Below, piece by piece: positions 1 through 10,925 of a DNA stretch of 64,000 nucleotides. The notes beneath the pieces were generated by a model. That model was not told the origin of the DNA, did no database searches, and worked only from the letters and a program-made list of their open reading frames with translations. The stretch is from Gliomastix tumulicola. Taxonomy: Eukaryota; Ascomycota; Sordariomycetes; Hypocreales; Bionectriaceae. Each line of letters starts with the position of its first letter. Positions within the stretch are counted from its first letter, which is position 1. The position numbers and the translations under genes were made by a program. The stretch is from positions 2,343,336 to 2,407,335 of the forward strand of contig BCHX01000006.1 of the NCBI GenBank assembly GCA_001599755.1, written 5' to 3'.

Positions 1-2293
1 TCTTACCAGACGTCGAGGTCGACTTCCTCAGCGCGAATGACCTGGAGGCCTTCGAGAGAGCTCTCCAGGCGCCGGACCCCCTCCAGAGCCCGACCGAAGA
101 GACGGCCAGCTTCCGGTCTCCCTTCCGTGTCGACTCCCCCTCGCTCACGAAGCGCCACTCGCAGGCGGACAATCCGCCCGAGGATGACACCGCTGCCGTC
201 GCGGCCGCGGCCAACGCCGCCAGCGGGGAGCCCCTGCCCGCGACGCCGACCTTCATCACGGCGCAGAACGACTGGGCGCCCGTCAACAGCAAGGTCTACA
301 GTCGCAAACGAGGCTCCAAGAAGCACCAGAAGGGCGGCAGCGGGAGCAGCGGCAGCGGCGCCATCAACGGCCCCATGAGTGGCCGGCTGCTGGGCACGCG
401 GACGAAGGACGAGACTAGGGAGGGCTACTTCTACCAGCTCGCCAAGTGGCCGCTGCTGTTCTTCGTCTTCGCGTGGCTGGCGGGGCTCGGCGTCGCGTAC
501 CTGTCCACGCGGTGGTACATCTGGGTGTACGAGCAGTTCTTCGCGTGGCGCGGGCAGCGGCAGCGGCTGAGGGCCAACATGCGGCGGACGTCCAACTACC
601 GCGACTGGGTCGCTGCTGCGAAGCAGCTGGATCGGTACCTCGGGCGGCAGGCGTGGAAGGAGGAGAATGGGTTCGCGTACTACGACTCGCGGACGGTGCG
701 GCGTGTGTGGGAGCAGATGCGGAAGACGAGGATGCGGGCGGAGAATGCGGAGGCGCAGGGCGGTGACGGAGGCAAGGCTGTGGACGAGCTGAGGACGCTG
801 ATTGAGGCGTGTGTAAAGAACAACTTTGTCGGCGTGGAGAATGCGAGGCTGTATAGCCAGACGTACTACGGCACGAAGAACCTTGTTCAGAACTTCGTTG
901 ATGAGGGTGAGTTGTCATGGGGGAAGTCTTGGGAACATGGGATATCATTTGCTAACTATCTATCTATCTAGTCGAGAAGAGCCTGCAGCTCTTGCTGAGA
1001 ACCAACCAACTTACCATGGAAGAGAAACGGGTCGTGTTCAAGCATGTCAATGCCAACTTTGGCCGGACGGCGCTCTGTCTGTCTGGCGGCGCCGCCTTCG
1101 CCTATTATCACATCGGAGTTATCAGTGCCCTGCTCGATGCCGACCTCTTGCCTGACGTTATCACCGGGACGAGCGGCGGTGCACTCATTGCAGCGCTGGT
1201 AGCCACGAGGACAAACGACGAGCTCAGACAACTCCTCGTGCCGGCCCTCTCGCAGAAGATCAACGCCTGCAGAGAGCCCATGACGACTTGGTTTCCGCGG
1301 TGGTGGAAGACGGGAGCCCGCTTCGACTCTGTGGACTGGGCGGACCGGTGTTCGTGGTGGTCAAGAGGTTCCATGACTTTCCGAGAGGCCTACGAGAGAA
1401 CAGGCAGGATCCTCAACGTCAGCTGTGTGCCCGCCGATCCGCACTCCCCGACAATCCTTTGCAACTACCTGACCAGCCCGGACTGTGTCATCTGGTCAGC
1501 GGTCCTGGCCTCTGCTGCTGTTCCTGGGATACTAAACCCGGTGGTCCTTATGATGAAGATGAGAGATGGGACGCTTGCTCCGTATTCCTTTGGACACAAG
1601 TGGAAGGACGGTAGCCTCCGGACCGACATCCCTATCAAGGCTCTGAACACACACTTCAACGTCAACTTCACCATTGTCAGCCAGGTGAACCCTCATATCA
1701 ACCTGTTCTTCTTCTCATCGCGGGGCTCCGTCGGTCACCCGGTGACACACCGCAAGGGCCGAGGCTGGCGCGGCGGCTTCCTGATGTCCGCGTTCGAGCA
1801 CTACCTCAAGCTCGACATGAACAAGTGGCTCAAGTTCATCCGGCACGCCGAGCTCCTCCCGCGCCCGCTCGGTCAGGACTGGAGCCAGCTCTGGCTGCAG
1901 CAGTTCAGCGGGACCATCACCATCTGGCCGAAGTCGGTCCCCTCGGACTTCTACCACATCCTTACAGACCCGGATCCGCAACGGCTGGCACGGATGATCC
2001 ACGAGGGAAAGCAAAGCGCGTTCCCGAAGCTCAAGTTTATCGCCAACAGGCTGAAACAGGAGCGACTGATCGAGCAGGGACGGCGGGAGACGAGGCCGTG
2101 GGTGCGGCGTGGTAGCTTGCACTCGATCCTCAGCGAGGAGGATCTCCGGAGCCTGCTCGTGGACGAGATAGCGACGGGGGTGACGACGGAGGACGAGACG
2201 GATGCGGAGGAGAACGGTCTCACGATGGAGAAGGGGAGCGGCGAGACTACGGCGCTGGAGGAGGACGAGGAGGATCTTGACAAGAAGGAATGA
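1..2293 (+). CDS. Patatin-like triacylglycerol lipase / phospholipase (DUF3336 + patatin), 5' partial
   Basis: Exons run from before the window (frame open from base 3) to 906 and from 972 to 2293. The 65-nt intron 907-971 has donor GTGAGT, branch GCTAAC and a TAG acceptor. The N-terminal part is polar. A hydrophobic segment (WPLLFFVFAWLAGLGVAYL) near 445-505 and the basic DUF3336 region precede the patatin domain. The nucleophile elbow is GTSGG with Ser at 1172-1174; the oxyanion loop is LSGGAAFAYYHIG; the dyad Asp is in KDGS at 1607-1609. The tail is strongly acidic. Relatives are the yeast lipid-droplet lipases Tgl3/4/5, which hydrolyse triacylglycerol and act as lysophospholipid acyltransferases; membrane or lipid-droplet location is inferred. 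The true start lies upstream of base 1. SEC63 follows in the same direction. Confidence 0.93.
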
Positions 2294-3023
2294 ATGATGA
2301 TATGAACTGTCGTTCCTTTTTTTCTTATGGTTTTGTATAGGAAGAGAAAAAGGGGCAAGCGAGGCAAGATTTACTTAGTTTGCTATGATACCTACAGGAC
2401 GTCTAGAATGACCAAGAATGATGAGTATGAGATTGACTAGTTGTACCTTCCTCAAGATCTTCAGTTGAAACCAAGCTAAGAAACCGCCCTGAATATTCTG
2501 GAAGCTGACACGGTGGCGCTAAGGCAAGATGCTGTGTAAGAGCCTCCTAAGAGACGGCACTTTCACAGGCTTTACAGGCCTATGGAAGGCACTGAGCATG
2601 GGCGGGGCGGGAATGACGGATTATCCGACCAATTCGTCCAATGACAGACGCTGCCTGGCTGATCGGTGGAGACCCGATTTTCAGGACACCTTTGACTCTT
2701 TTGTGTTAAGCGGGCAATTGTGGCGGCAGTGGAACCACCAGCCTGATAACATCTGTACACATTTCCGTATCCCACCAACAGGCTGGACCAACGAAACGAC
2801 CACCGAACAGGAACACCGTCGCCCATATCTCTCCGTCGCAGGATATGGTTTGAACCTTGATGCACATCGGCAATCGACTCTGCATAAATCCATTGTTTGG
2901 TTGACTCCGCACGCGTCCGCTCGTTCTTTGCGTAAACCGTCGGGAGCCGTCTCCCTTGCCCGACAAACCTCCAGCGTCCTTCTTCGAACACACGAGCCGG
3001 CCTGAGCTCGCCGACCCGGCAAG
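2294..3023. other. Intergenic, lipase 3' side and SEC63 5' side
   Basis: The first part is AT-rich and presumably holds the lipase 3' UTR. The rest would hold the SEC63 promoter. The open frames seen here (for example 2529-3005 + and 2572-3450 -) have no family resemblance, and the long minus-strand one runs antisense into SEC63 exon 2. I see no RNA gene or repeat. Confidence 0.5.
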
Positions 3024-5322
3024 ATGAGCTCAGAGTACTCGTATGACCAGGAGGTATGATCCCGATGCTCGATTTCCTGCCTAGACTCTGTATCCCCGTA
3101 CTGACAGGCGCCTTCCCCAGGGTCAATTCTTCCCCATCTTCATCCTGACAGTCACCAGTCTGGTGACACTCCCGCTCACCTACACCCTCATCCGCCCAGC
3201 GTCCGCCAGCGAGAAGCCCGGCCCCCGGGTCAAGACCGACTACAAGGCCAAGGATGCCGCCGTCGTTGAGGACCTGCGCAAGGCGGAGAAGAAGCAGCAC
3301 CGCAGGGTGACGCGGGCGCTGGTCGTGCTGGCGGGGTGGACGATCCTCGGCGCCATGGTGTACCTGATCATCGTCACGCAGCGCATCACGCCCAAGCTGT
3401 GGAATCCCTACGACATCCTGGGGATCTCTGATGTAAGAGGCGCTTCCCAATGGGTTATTTTTCGCAACCGACGTACTGACCCTGTTTGCCTTCTGCTTCT
3501 AGTCATCGACCGAGAGGCAGCTCAAGTCACACTGGAGGAAGCTCATCCTCAAGTACCACCCCGACAAGGCTCGGCCGGATGCGGCCAAGAACGAGACGAC
3601 CGAGTCGCTCAACGCCTACTTCACCGAGCTCACCAAGGCGTACCAGGCCCTCACGGACGAGGAGGTGCGCAACAACTACATCCAGTACGGCCACCCGGAC
3701 GGCAAGCAGAGCTTCAGCATCGGCATCGCGCTGCCCAGCTTCATCGTCTCCGAGGGCAATGGAAAATACGTCATCCTTCTGTACACGCTGCTACTAGGTG
3801 TTCTACTGCCGTACGTCGTCGGCTCGTGGTGGTACGGCACGAAGCGGAGGTCCAAGGATGGTGTGCTCATGGCGAGCGCTAACAACCTGTTCCGCCAATA
3901 CGAGGACTCCATCGACGCGAGCGGCATTGTCACTGCTCTCAGCAGCGGCCAGGAGTACCAGGATCTGTTCAAGGGCGACCAGGCGGATTCTGGTCTGTCG
4001 AAGATCGAGTCCCGCATCCTCGCCAAGAGTGATCTGCCCAAGACCGCCCCCTACGCGGCAGGACTCTCGGCCAAGGACAAGGCGAAGCTGGAGGATCTGG
4101 ACAGCGGCTCGCGGCGCAAGGCTCTCGCCCTGCTCTGGGCGTACCTCGGCCGTGTTGAGCTGGACGACGCTGAGCTCACCAAGGCCAAGTATCAAGTCGC
4201 ACCGATCGCTCGCGCTCTCAAGGATTCCTTCATTACGATCTCGCTGGCCTATGGCAACATCAAGCCCATCCTCGGGTCCCTGCAGATCAACCAGCACCTC
4301 GTCCAGGCTCTCGCCCCCAGCGCCTCCCCTCTTCTCCAGCTCCCGTACTTCACACCCAAGATCGCTGCCGTCGCGGAGCAGGACCACCTCAGCCACCTGT
4401 CCGTTCAGCAGTTCCTGGACCTACCCGACTCGCAACGGAGAGAGCTCGTCGTCGGCAAGGACCTCCTGACGGAGGCGCAGTACAAGACCGCCATCAGTGT
4501 CGGCAAGCAGATCCCGTACTTCCGCGTGGCCAAGGCCTTCTTCAAGGTGACTGGCGAGCGTGTTATCATCCCCTCATCACTGGTATCCCTCGTCATCAAG
4601 GGCCGTTTCGTGCCCCCCGGCACCGAGAAGATTCCTGAGGTGAACGAGCTCGATCTCGAGGATGTCGACCCCCCGGAGGACGACCTCGCCGCCCTCACCG
4701 GCCGCAAGAAGACCATCAAGGGCCCTGACGGCAAGCCCATCTCCGTCGAGGCCAAGGCCGAGCGCCCGCCGCTGGCCTTCGCCCCCTACTACCCGCGCGA
4801 CCAGTCGCCGAAGTGGCTGGCCTTCCTTAGCGACTCCAAGCAGGGCAAGATCGCCGTGCCGCCCTTCTCCTTCGGCGTGTTCGACCACCCGCTCGTGGAC
4901 GAGCAGGGCAACCCGACGTTTGCGATGCAGACGTTCAAGGCGCAGTTTGCCGCGCCGCCCCAGCCGGGACACTACACTTTCGTCCTGCACGTCGTGTGCG
5001 ACTCGTACGTTGGCTTTGACACTAGGATGGAAGTGACGCTTGTGGTCGAGGATGCGAGCAAGGTGGCGGAGATGACTGCCGAGGACGATATTAGTGAGCC
5101 CGAGGAGGGTACGTATTTCTCTGTCTGTTTTCTTTGCGCCTGGATAACGTACTGACAAAGTGTATAGATTCGATCGCCGGGCAGATGCGCGCTCTGAAGG
5201 GCGGCGCCCCGCCGTCCGGGAAGTCTCGCAAGAAGGTGGAGGAGTCGGACGACGAGAGCGGGACGGATGAGGAGAGTGATGACTCCAGCGCTACGAATAC
5301 CGACACGGAAGACGAGTCATAA
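3024..5322 (+). CDS. SEC63: Sec63, ER protein-translocation J-domain membrane protein
   Basis: Exons 3024-3053, 3121-3432, 3503-5108 and 5168-5322 give 700 residues. All introns are short (67, 70, 59 nt) with GT/AG ends. Sec63 is the ER-membrane partner of the Sec61 channel and of the Sec62/71/72 complex; its lumenal J domain recruits Hsp70 Kar2/BiP. Visible are a hydrophobic segment right after the N-terminus (FFPIFILTVTSLVTLPLTY), a second one (residues about 75-95), the J domain with HPD at residues 133-135, a third hydrophobic segment (YVILLYTLLLGVLLPYVVG) and then the long Brl domain. The C-terminus is an acidic Ser/Asp/Glu tail rich in casein-kinase-2-type sites. The start at MSSEYSYDQE is chosen because the 10-codon first exon splices in frame to the conserved GQFFPIF. 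Confidence 0.97.
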
Positions 5323-5971
5323 AGGCCTGTTAACCGCGGTATACAATGCAGTAGCTGCTGACGAGACACGCTGCGTGTCTCCGTCCCAACTACCGGCGTC
5401 GCTGTGAAGATTACTTATATCCAAGAACTCGGCGACGCCTGGTGTATGTTTACGCCTCGTGCGTGAGCAGACTAGCACCGCCATGTGGGCATGAATATTG
5501 CTCCATTAAGAGGCATCACTTAGCAGACACACAAAAAGGGGAAGCACAACCCGGGGGACAAAACCCGGTGTTGTGATTTCCGGATTCTCAGGAGGGAGGC
5601 ATTAAAGGGAGTGGGAGTTCTGGGCTAGGGGTTTTTACCTTTGATATATATATCGTTTGGGGGACGGTTGTGATCCTTTCTTCTACTCTTCATAATCAGT
5701 GTTCCGTTATGGCAGGCCGATGATCGCTTTTGTAGCAGACATTGGCGCATCGTGTTTAGGAAGGGAAAAAAACGTGTACTTCGAAACCTACTAGTTAAGG
5801 ATGGGATCGAAAAGTTTGCATAGCAGTAAGTAGCATGTGCTTTGGTTGTTTGTCATTAGTGAAGGGTACTAGTAATCATACAGTAGTAGTCCATGTTCAA
5901 TCCCCCCCCCCTTTTTGCGTCCTCCGTGTAAGATATATCTCTGCTTCTTTCTTTCTTTCTTTCTTTCTTTT
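5323..5971. other. Convergent 3' intergenic region
   Basis: It lies between the stop codons of SEC63 (+) and the DENND11-like gene (-), so it should hold both 3' UTRs. It contains an alternating TA run near 5643-5652, a run of nine C near 5901-5909 and a (CTTT)n tract next to the minus-strand stop codon. No gene is evident. Confidence 0.6.
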
Positions 5972-5974
5972 TTA
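5944..5974. repeat. (CTTT)n microsatellite
   Basis: About six CTTT units ending in a T run lie on the plus strand. On the minus strand this is an A/G tract that begins immediately after the stop codon of the DENND11-like gene. Confidence 0.85.
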
Positions 5975-8050
5975 ACATACTCTCACCCCGCAGACCTCGA
6001 CGCCTTTCCCTTCTATCCTAGCCGCACGGCCAAAGTACGTCCGCATGAGGGCCTGCACGAACGCACTGTCGCTCGTGCTCCAGACGTCCAGCCCCATGTT
6101 CTCGACGGAGCGGCTGTCGACGGTGACGGCCCGACCCGGCTCCGCGATGGCATCCGGCAGGAGCGCATCGCCGTCGTCCCCGGCCTCGGTCTCGTCGTCG
6201 TCTTCCTCCGTGGACGGGTAAGACTCATCAGACGAATCGACGACGTCGCCGAGGATGGAGAGCATCTGCGTCGTGAGGCGGTGGAAGTAGGCGATGACGG
6301 CGAGCTCGAGGCGGGCTTCCCCTTCGCTGCCGGCGTTGCGGTGCGCGGCGAGGGAGGCGAGAGACTCGGTGAGAGCCTCGGAGGAGCGGGAGGCCGGGTC
6401 AGGCGTCGCGGACATGGTGGTGGTGGCCGCCGCCGCCTGCTGCGGAGACAGGCCGAGACCGGCAAGGAGGGCGGCGTCGCGGGTCGATTCCTCCTGCTCC
6501 TCAGAGCGGAGCTGCTCGCCGGCGCTGGCCCACCACATGTACCCGTTGTACGCGAGGGCCGTCCAGCTCAGCGGCTCCGTGATGGGGTCGAAGGACTCGT
6601 CCGCGGCCGCTGCGCTGAGCCGCGCCTCGGAGGTGATGCTGGGCGGACGCGGCGTAGCGGAAGTACCGTTGGCCGTGTCGTCCGGGTTCGCCGCGGCGGC
6701 GAGGCGCGCGAGGCCGCTGCGCAGCGCGTGGAAGCGACGGACATCACGCTGCGTCGCCTTGACGGGCTGGCCGCGCGGGCACTCGACCGTCGGCCAGACG
6801 TGGTCCTTGGCGCGGGCGGCGTGCTCCGGCGGCATGGTGATGAGCATGTCCCAGAGCGTGTCCTTCATGGCCAGGATGCTGTCCGTCGTGCACGCGACCC
6901 AGCCCGAGCCGGCCTCCTCGCTGTCGTCGGTGATGGCCTCGTCGCTCTCCTCGCGCCGCTTCGCCGCCTCGTAGTCTTCCATGAGGAAGGGGAGGTCGTG
7001 CACGCCGATGGTGAAGAGGGGACGGAGGCGGTGGGTAGGCGAGTTCTCGGGGAGCACGTTGGCGAGCGAAAGCGGTATATTGGAAAGGACAGACAGATTG
7101 TATACTAGAGAAAAGGTCAGACACACACATTCTCCTCGATAAGAACTCATCGAGCGACTTACCAAAATCACATGTTTCATGAACTGGCGCATGACACGAT
7201 ATCAATATACGTTTCCGGAGCAGCGCGGCTCTGTGGATGGGAAATATTAAGGGGCCGAACTTGTCGAGCATCGTCGTCAAGCTCCAGGCGGGATGGTACG
7301 GCGACAGCTTGTGGCCGGAAGGCGCCAGAGAAGCGCCATCGGAGGCGGAGCGATTCCGAGTGTGGCCCTTTCGAGGCGTGTCGTTCTTGGAGGGCGTAGG
7401 CTCGGCCTGGAAGGTGACGGCGGGTGAGGCCAGCGGTGTCTCGCCTGTCGGGAGCGGCAGGGAGGCAGGAGGAGCGCTCTTGTCGACCTTGTGTGAATCC
7501 CAATACTCCTCCAGCGACTCTGTATCGTTGCGTTCTCTCGCAAGCTTCCTATATCAGGCAAAGCTTCTGTCAGCACATATTCATGTTCCCCCCTCCTCCA
7601 AGGCCCCCCAATTCATTCATCAAGGGGAATCCCTTACGCAGCCAGATCCTTCAGCCCCTGCGCATGCCGCCACGCCCGGCCGAGCCGCCCGTAGCTCAGG
7701 GGCACCAGCACGCCGACGGCAATCATGCGGGCGTTCCTAGCCTCCTCCTCGGCGCATGGCGTGTTGACAAAGGCGCTCAGCCCCGCGTGGGCGCCGTCGT
7801 GGACGAAGTAGATGAGGTCGTCGGAGACGGTGTGTAGGCCGGACGGCAGCGACTTGTACTCGACGCGGTTGTCGATGTCGACGCCGGGCGCGGTGCGGCG
7901 CCAGGCGATGGTGTAGCCCTTCTTGACGTCGAAGTCAATGAGGAAGAGGGCGTCGATGGGCGGGAGGTCGGGGACAGCGGCACCGGGCTGGGCGGCGCTG
8001 GGCGGCAGCGGCACGGAGAGGGAGGGCCGGCCGCGGCGTGCGGAGGGCAT
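5972..8050 (-). CDS. DENND11/LCHN-like (DUF2347) plus DUF4484 protein
   Basis: Exons on the minus strand are 8050-7638, 7548-7163 and 7104-5972, giving 643 residues; introns are 89 and 58 nt. Each junction keeps the conserved reading: GLKDLAA joins KLARERNDTESLEEYWD, and HETCDF joins VYNLSVLSNIP. The N-terminal half has the hallmark segments of the DENND11 (LCHN) family: ALFLIDFDVKKGYTIAW, VEYKSLPSGLH and GVLVPLSYGRLGRAW. The C-terminal half corresponds to the fungal DUF4484 region and holds acidic low-complexity stretches. DENN-type proteins act in Rab regulation and vesicle trafficking; no experimental role can be read from the sequence. Start ATG at 8050 precedes a Pro/Arg-rich leader of about 30 residues. 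Confidence 0.9.
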
Positions 8051-9079
8051 GATGATGGGCGGGCGGGCGGGTGGGCAGGTGATGCTATGGGCGAGGTGGC
8101 GGGAGCATCATATGATGTGCCTGTGTGCGCTGGTGAGGCAGTGGGCTGCTGCTGTCCCTCCGGGGTACAGAATCTGGAGGTGTGAGGTTGGATGTAACAC
8201 GGAGGTCCGTGTGGGCTGATGTCAGGAGGCTGATAGGGAGCCAGCCCCTAAGACAGCCAGCTGCTGGCGCTGCCGAATAATACAGTGGATGCCCCGGGAA
8301 CTGTCCAGGGAGAGCATCCCGTTTACATGTGACGGCGACTCGTTCACCGCATTGCACAGGCCGCATTGACCCAAGAGGCCTTGCTGCCCGACTGATGGCT
8401 GCAACAGCTGTCAGGCCCGACTGTCCTGCTGCTCTCGGTCCCGACTAACGGCAGCGACTCGCCGGCGCTTGACTCGAGAGGCAAGCTACTGATGTACGAC
8501 TCGGTAGTAATTGTGTCTTCTTTCATCTGATTGTCTGTGGGGATGCCCCCACCGGTCCCAACCAGAGTGAACCCTGACCAGGGGCAGACAGAAAGAATGC
8601 GACACTTTCCCACTAGTCGCTGCGTCACAGTGCCCCCCTTTTTGCTGCCCCTCCCCAATTCAGCTCCCCACCATCAGAAGTGTCTGTCTCCCACCATCGA
8701 CATGGACATTGCCCACCATCCATCCAATGCACCTTGTCATACGTAACTAGACACACCTCCAGCCCGGTCCTGTGATTCTCCTTTCCCTCCTCGCCTCTTT
8801 CCCTCTCCCGGTGGCTGTCTGCCTTCTATCCTCCCATTCTTCCCCCGCTGTAGACCTGCCCCTCACAGCATGGACTGCTGAGCAGCCACAGTTCTCTCGT
8901 TATATCTGCCAGTCTCTCTCAACCCGCTCCCTCGCCCAGACCTCGGCTTCTCGCTCCGTCGTCAACCTGCGCCTATATAGACTCCTCGCCGACGGAAACC
9001 CCCCTCCTAACGAGTCCCTGCTACACCAATCCAATCATCACTCGAGGCACCGAGCAGCGACTCTCCCCTTTCCTCGACA
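8051..9079. other. Divergent intergenic region upstream of DENND11-like and SLC1 genes
   Basis: It separates the two divergently transcribed genes. The SLC1-proximal third is CT-rich on the plus strand, as in many fungal 5' leaders, and ends with a TATA-like element and several short non-ATG open frames. No coding potential is recognised. Confidence 0.6.
8973..8980 (+). promoter_or_regulatory. Candidate TATA box for SLC1
   Basis: CTATATAG lies about 100 bp upstream of the SLC1 start codon, after a CT-rich stretch. Position and sequence fit a TATA element; no transcript data support it here. Confidence 0.45.
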
Positions 9080-10061
9080 ATGTTCACCAACAGCTACATC
9101 GCCGACTTCCTCATAGGCTACGCCCTCCTGACGGCCGCCATGTACGGCCTCGCGCTCGCCGCCGTGCCCAAGGCCGCCTTCGCCGCGCGCGTCCTCGCGT
9201 CCTACATGTCGCTCGTCCTCGTCGCGCTCTACGGCGTCTTCGCGTCCATCGTCCTCACCCTCGTCGGCCGCCAGGGCATCGCCCAGTGGGCGACCGCGCG
9301 CGCCTTCCAGTTCGTCATGCACCTCTCCACGGGCATCGAGTTCGCCGTCGAGGACCCCAGGAACGTGCTGGGCTCCACGCGGCCCGCCGTCTTCATCGGC
9401 AACCACCAGACGGAGCTCGACGTGCTCATGCTGGGCGCCATGTTCCCCAAGTACTGCAGCGTCACGGCCAAGAGCTCGCTCCGGAAGGTGCCCGTCCTCG
9501 GCTGGTTCATGAGCCTGAGCGGGAGCATCTTCATCGACCGCAAGAACAGCAAGGACGCGCGCGAGGCGATGCGCGGCGCCGCCCACGAGATCCGCAAGAA
9601 GAGGCAGAGCGTGTACATGTTCCCCGAGGGCACGCGGAGCTACGCCAAGGACCCCGTGCTGCTGCCCTTCAAGAAGGGCGCCTTCCACCTGGCCGTCGAG
9701 GCCGAGGTGCCGATCGTGCCTGTCGTCGTGGCCAACTACAGCCATGTGCTGTACATCAAGGGCTTGGTCTTCAACGCGGGTCGCATCCCCATCAAAGGTA
9801 TGGATGGCTGGGACACCCCCCCCATTGAACACTGCTGACTCTGCTTTCCCCCTAGTCCTCGACCCCATCCCGACCAAGGGCCTCACCGCGGCCGACGTCG
9901 ACGAGCTCGCCAGGACGACGAGAGACAAGATGCTCAGGGAATACGTCGCCCTCTCCGAGAAAGCGCAGGGCCGCCCCATGCCCATCCCCGCCGACCTGAG
10001 CTCGCAGCCCGCCGCCAAGGCCACCTCGACCGGCGTCGAGACAACCGTCGGCTCTCTATAG
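9080..10061 (+). CDS. SLC1: 1-acyl-sn-glycerol-3-phosphate acyltransferase (LPAAT)
   Basis: Exons 9080-9797 and 9856-10061 (58-nt intron) give 307 residues, the usual length for fungal Slc1/PlsC proteins. The enzyme acylates lysophosphatidic acid at sn-2 to phosphatidic acid, feeding phospholipid and triacylglycerol synthesis at the ER. Two N-terminal hydrophobic segments (residues about 8-28 and 40-63) precede the acyltransferase domain. Motif I is NHQTELD with the H-X4-D pair at H109 and D114. Motif III is FPEGTRS with EGTR at 183-186. The sequence after EGTR (LPFKKGAFHLAVEAEVPIVPVV) is the conserved substrate-pocket region. The C-terminal tail is variable and Ala/Ser-rich. The start context (ACAATGTT) is good, and the adjacent 5' region carries a TATA-like element. 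Confidence 0.97.
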
Positions 10062-10295
10062 AAACCATCAACGCACCACAGTGGTCCCTCGGTGATCACG
10101 CCGCAGTTCCTATTCCATTCTGGCACTAGTACTCTCCTAGGAGGGAGGTGCGCATACCATTTTCTTTACACTGGAGTTTTTACCTTGAAGACAGCACGAG
10201 CCAGAGGCCACGAGTCAAGAAGTGATGATTTCTTTTTTCCTTTCCTTATTCTGAGATCACATAAAAGGGGGCAAGGAAGGGGTAGGGTGGGTGGG

Positions 10296-10395
10296 NNNNN
10301 NNNNNNNNNNNNNNNNNNNNNNNNNNNNNNNNNNNNNNNNNNNNNNNNNNNNNNNNNNNNNNNNNNNNNNNNNNNNNNNNNNNNNNNNNNNNNNN
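10296..10395. other. Assembly gap (100 N)
   Basis: Exactly 100 N, a common placeholder for a gap of unknown size. GTGGG repeats flank it on the left and nine G on the right, which suggests that a G-rich low-complexity tract broke the assembly. Confidence 0.98.
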
Positions 10396-10771
10396 GGGGG
10401 GGGGTTGGAGTCGGGCTTCATCAAGACAGATTTTGATACCCCATAGACACGTTCAAGACTTCAGAGAGTCCATCCGCCAGCCAGGACGGGTTTGTTTGTT
10501 CGTCTATATTTTCGCTTTCAGGATAGGACCCCAAAAGGGAAAGAAAGAAAGAAAGACTCTGATAGAGAGACGGAGTCAAGGAAAGGGGAGCACGGGTTTG
10601 AGAATAGACCAGCGCAGCCATCAGTCTTGAACATTGAGCAGTCTTTTACTCTGACACTGACTGACTGCCTTGGGAAAACCGTTCACATGTGATGTATATA
10701 TGTATATGCTCTGTCGTCTAGCCCCGTCTACCCCTTTTCTTGTACAGCGCAAACAAATCCCTTTCCTTAGT

Positions 10772-10790
10772 CCCCCCCCCCCCCCCCCCC
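10772..10790. repeat. Poly-C tract of 19
   Basis: An uninterrupted run of 19 C follows TTAGT. It lies in the 3' flank of the gelsolin-repeat gene, and its exact length is prone to sequencing error. Confidence 0.8.
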
Positions 10791-10925
10791 AACTCCATCA
10801 TTGAAAATACACACCCAGCGCCTCCCCCTTTGTCATCTCGCGCATCCAGTACACCCTAAACTGTAGAAGTACAAGAAGAAAAATCCTTGAAGCATGGAGA
10901 CCCAAAAAGAAAAAGAAAAAAAAAC

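Larger units (their letters stand above)
10062..10925. other. Convergent intergenic region containing the assembly gap
   Basis: It lies between the SLC1 stop and the stop of the gelsolin-repeat gene. It holds G-rich sequence on both sides of a run of N, a (GAAA)-like stretch near 10540-10555, TATATA sequence near 10695 and a run of 19 C at 10772-10790. No gene is recognised in the visible bases. Confidence 0.6.

Noticed and set aside
2572..3450. Minus-strand open frame of 292 codons
   Set aside because: It overlaps SEC63 exons 1-2 in antisense; no domain is seen, and the SEC63 reading is unambiguous.
5915..7108. Long plus-strand open frame of 397 codons
   Set aside because: It is antisense to the DENND11-like gene, Arg/Gly/Ala-rich as expected from a shadow of GC-rich coding sequence, and has no family resemblance.
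9038..10126. Minus-strand open frame of 362 codons
   Set aside because: Complete antisense shadow of SLC1, dominated by Arg, Gly, Ala and His.
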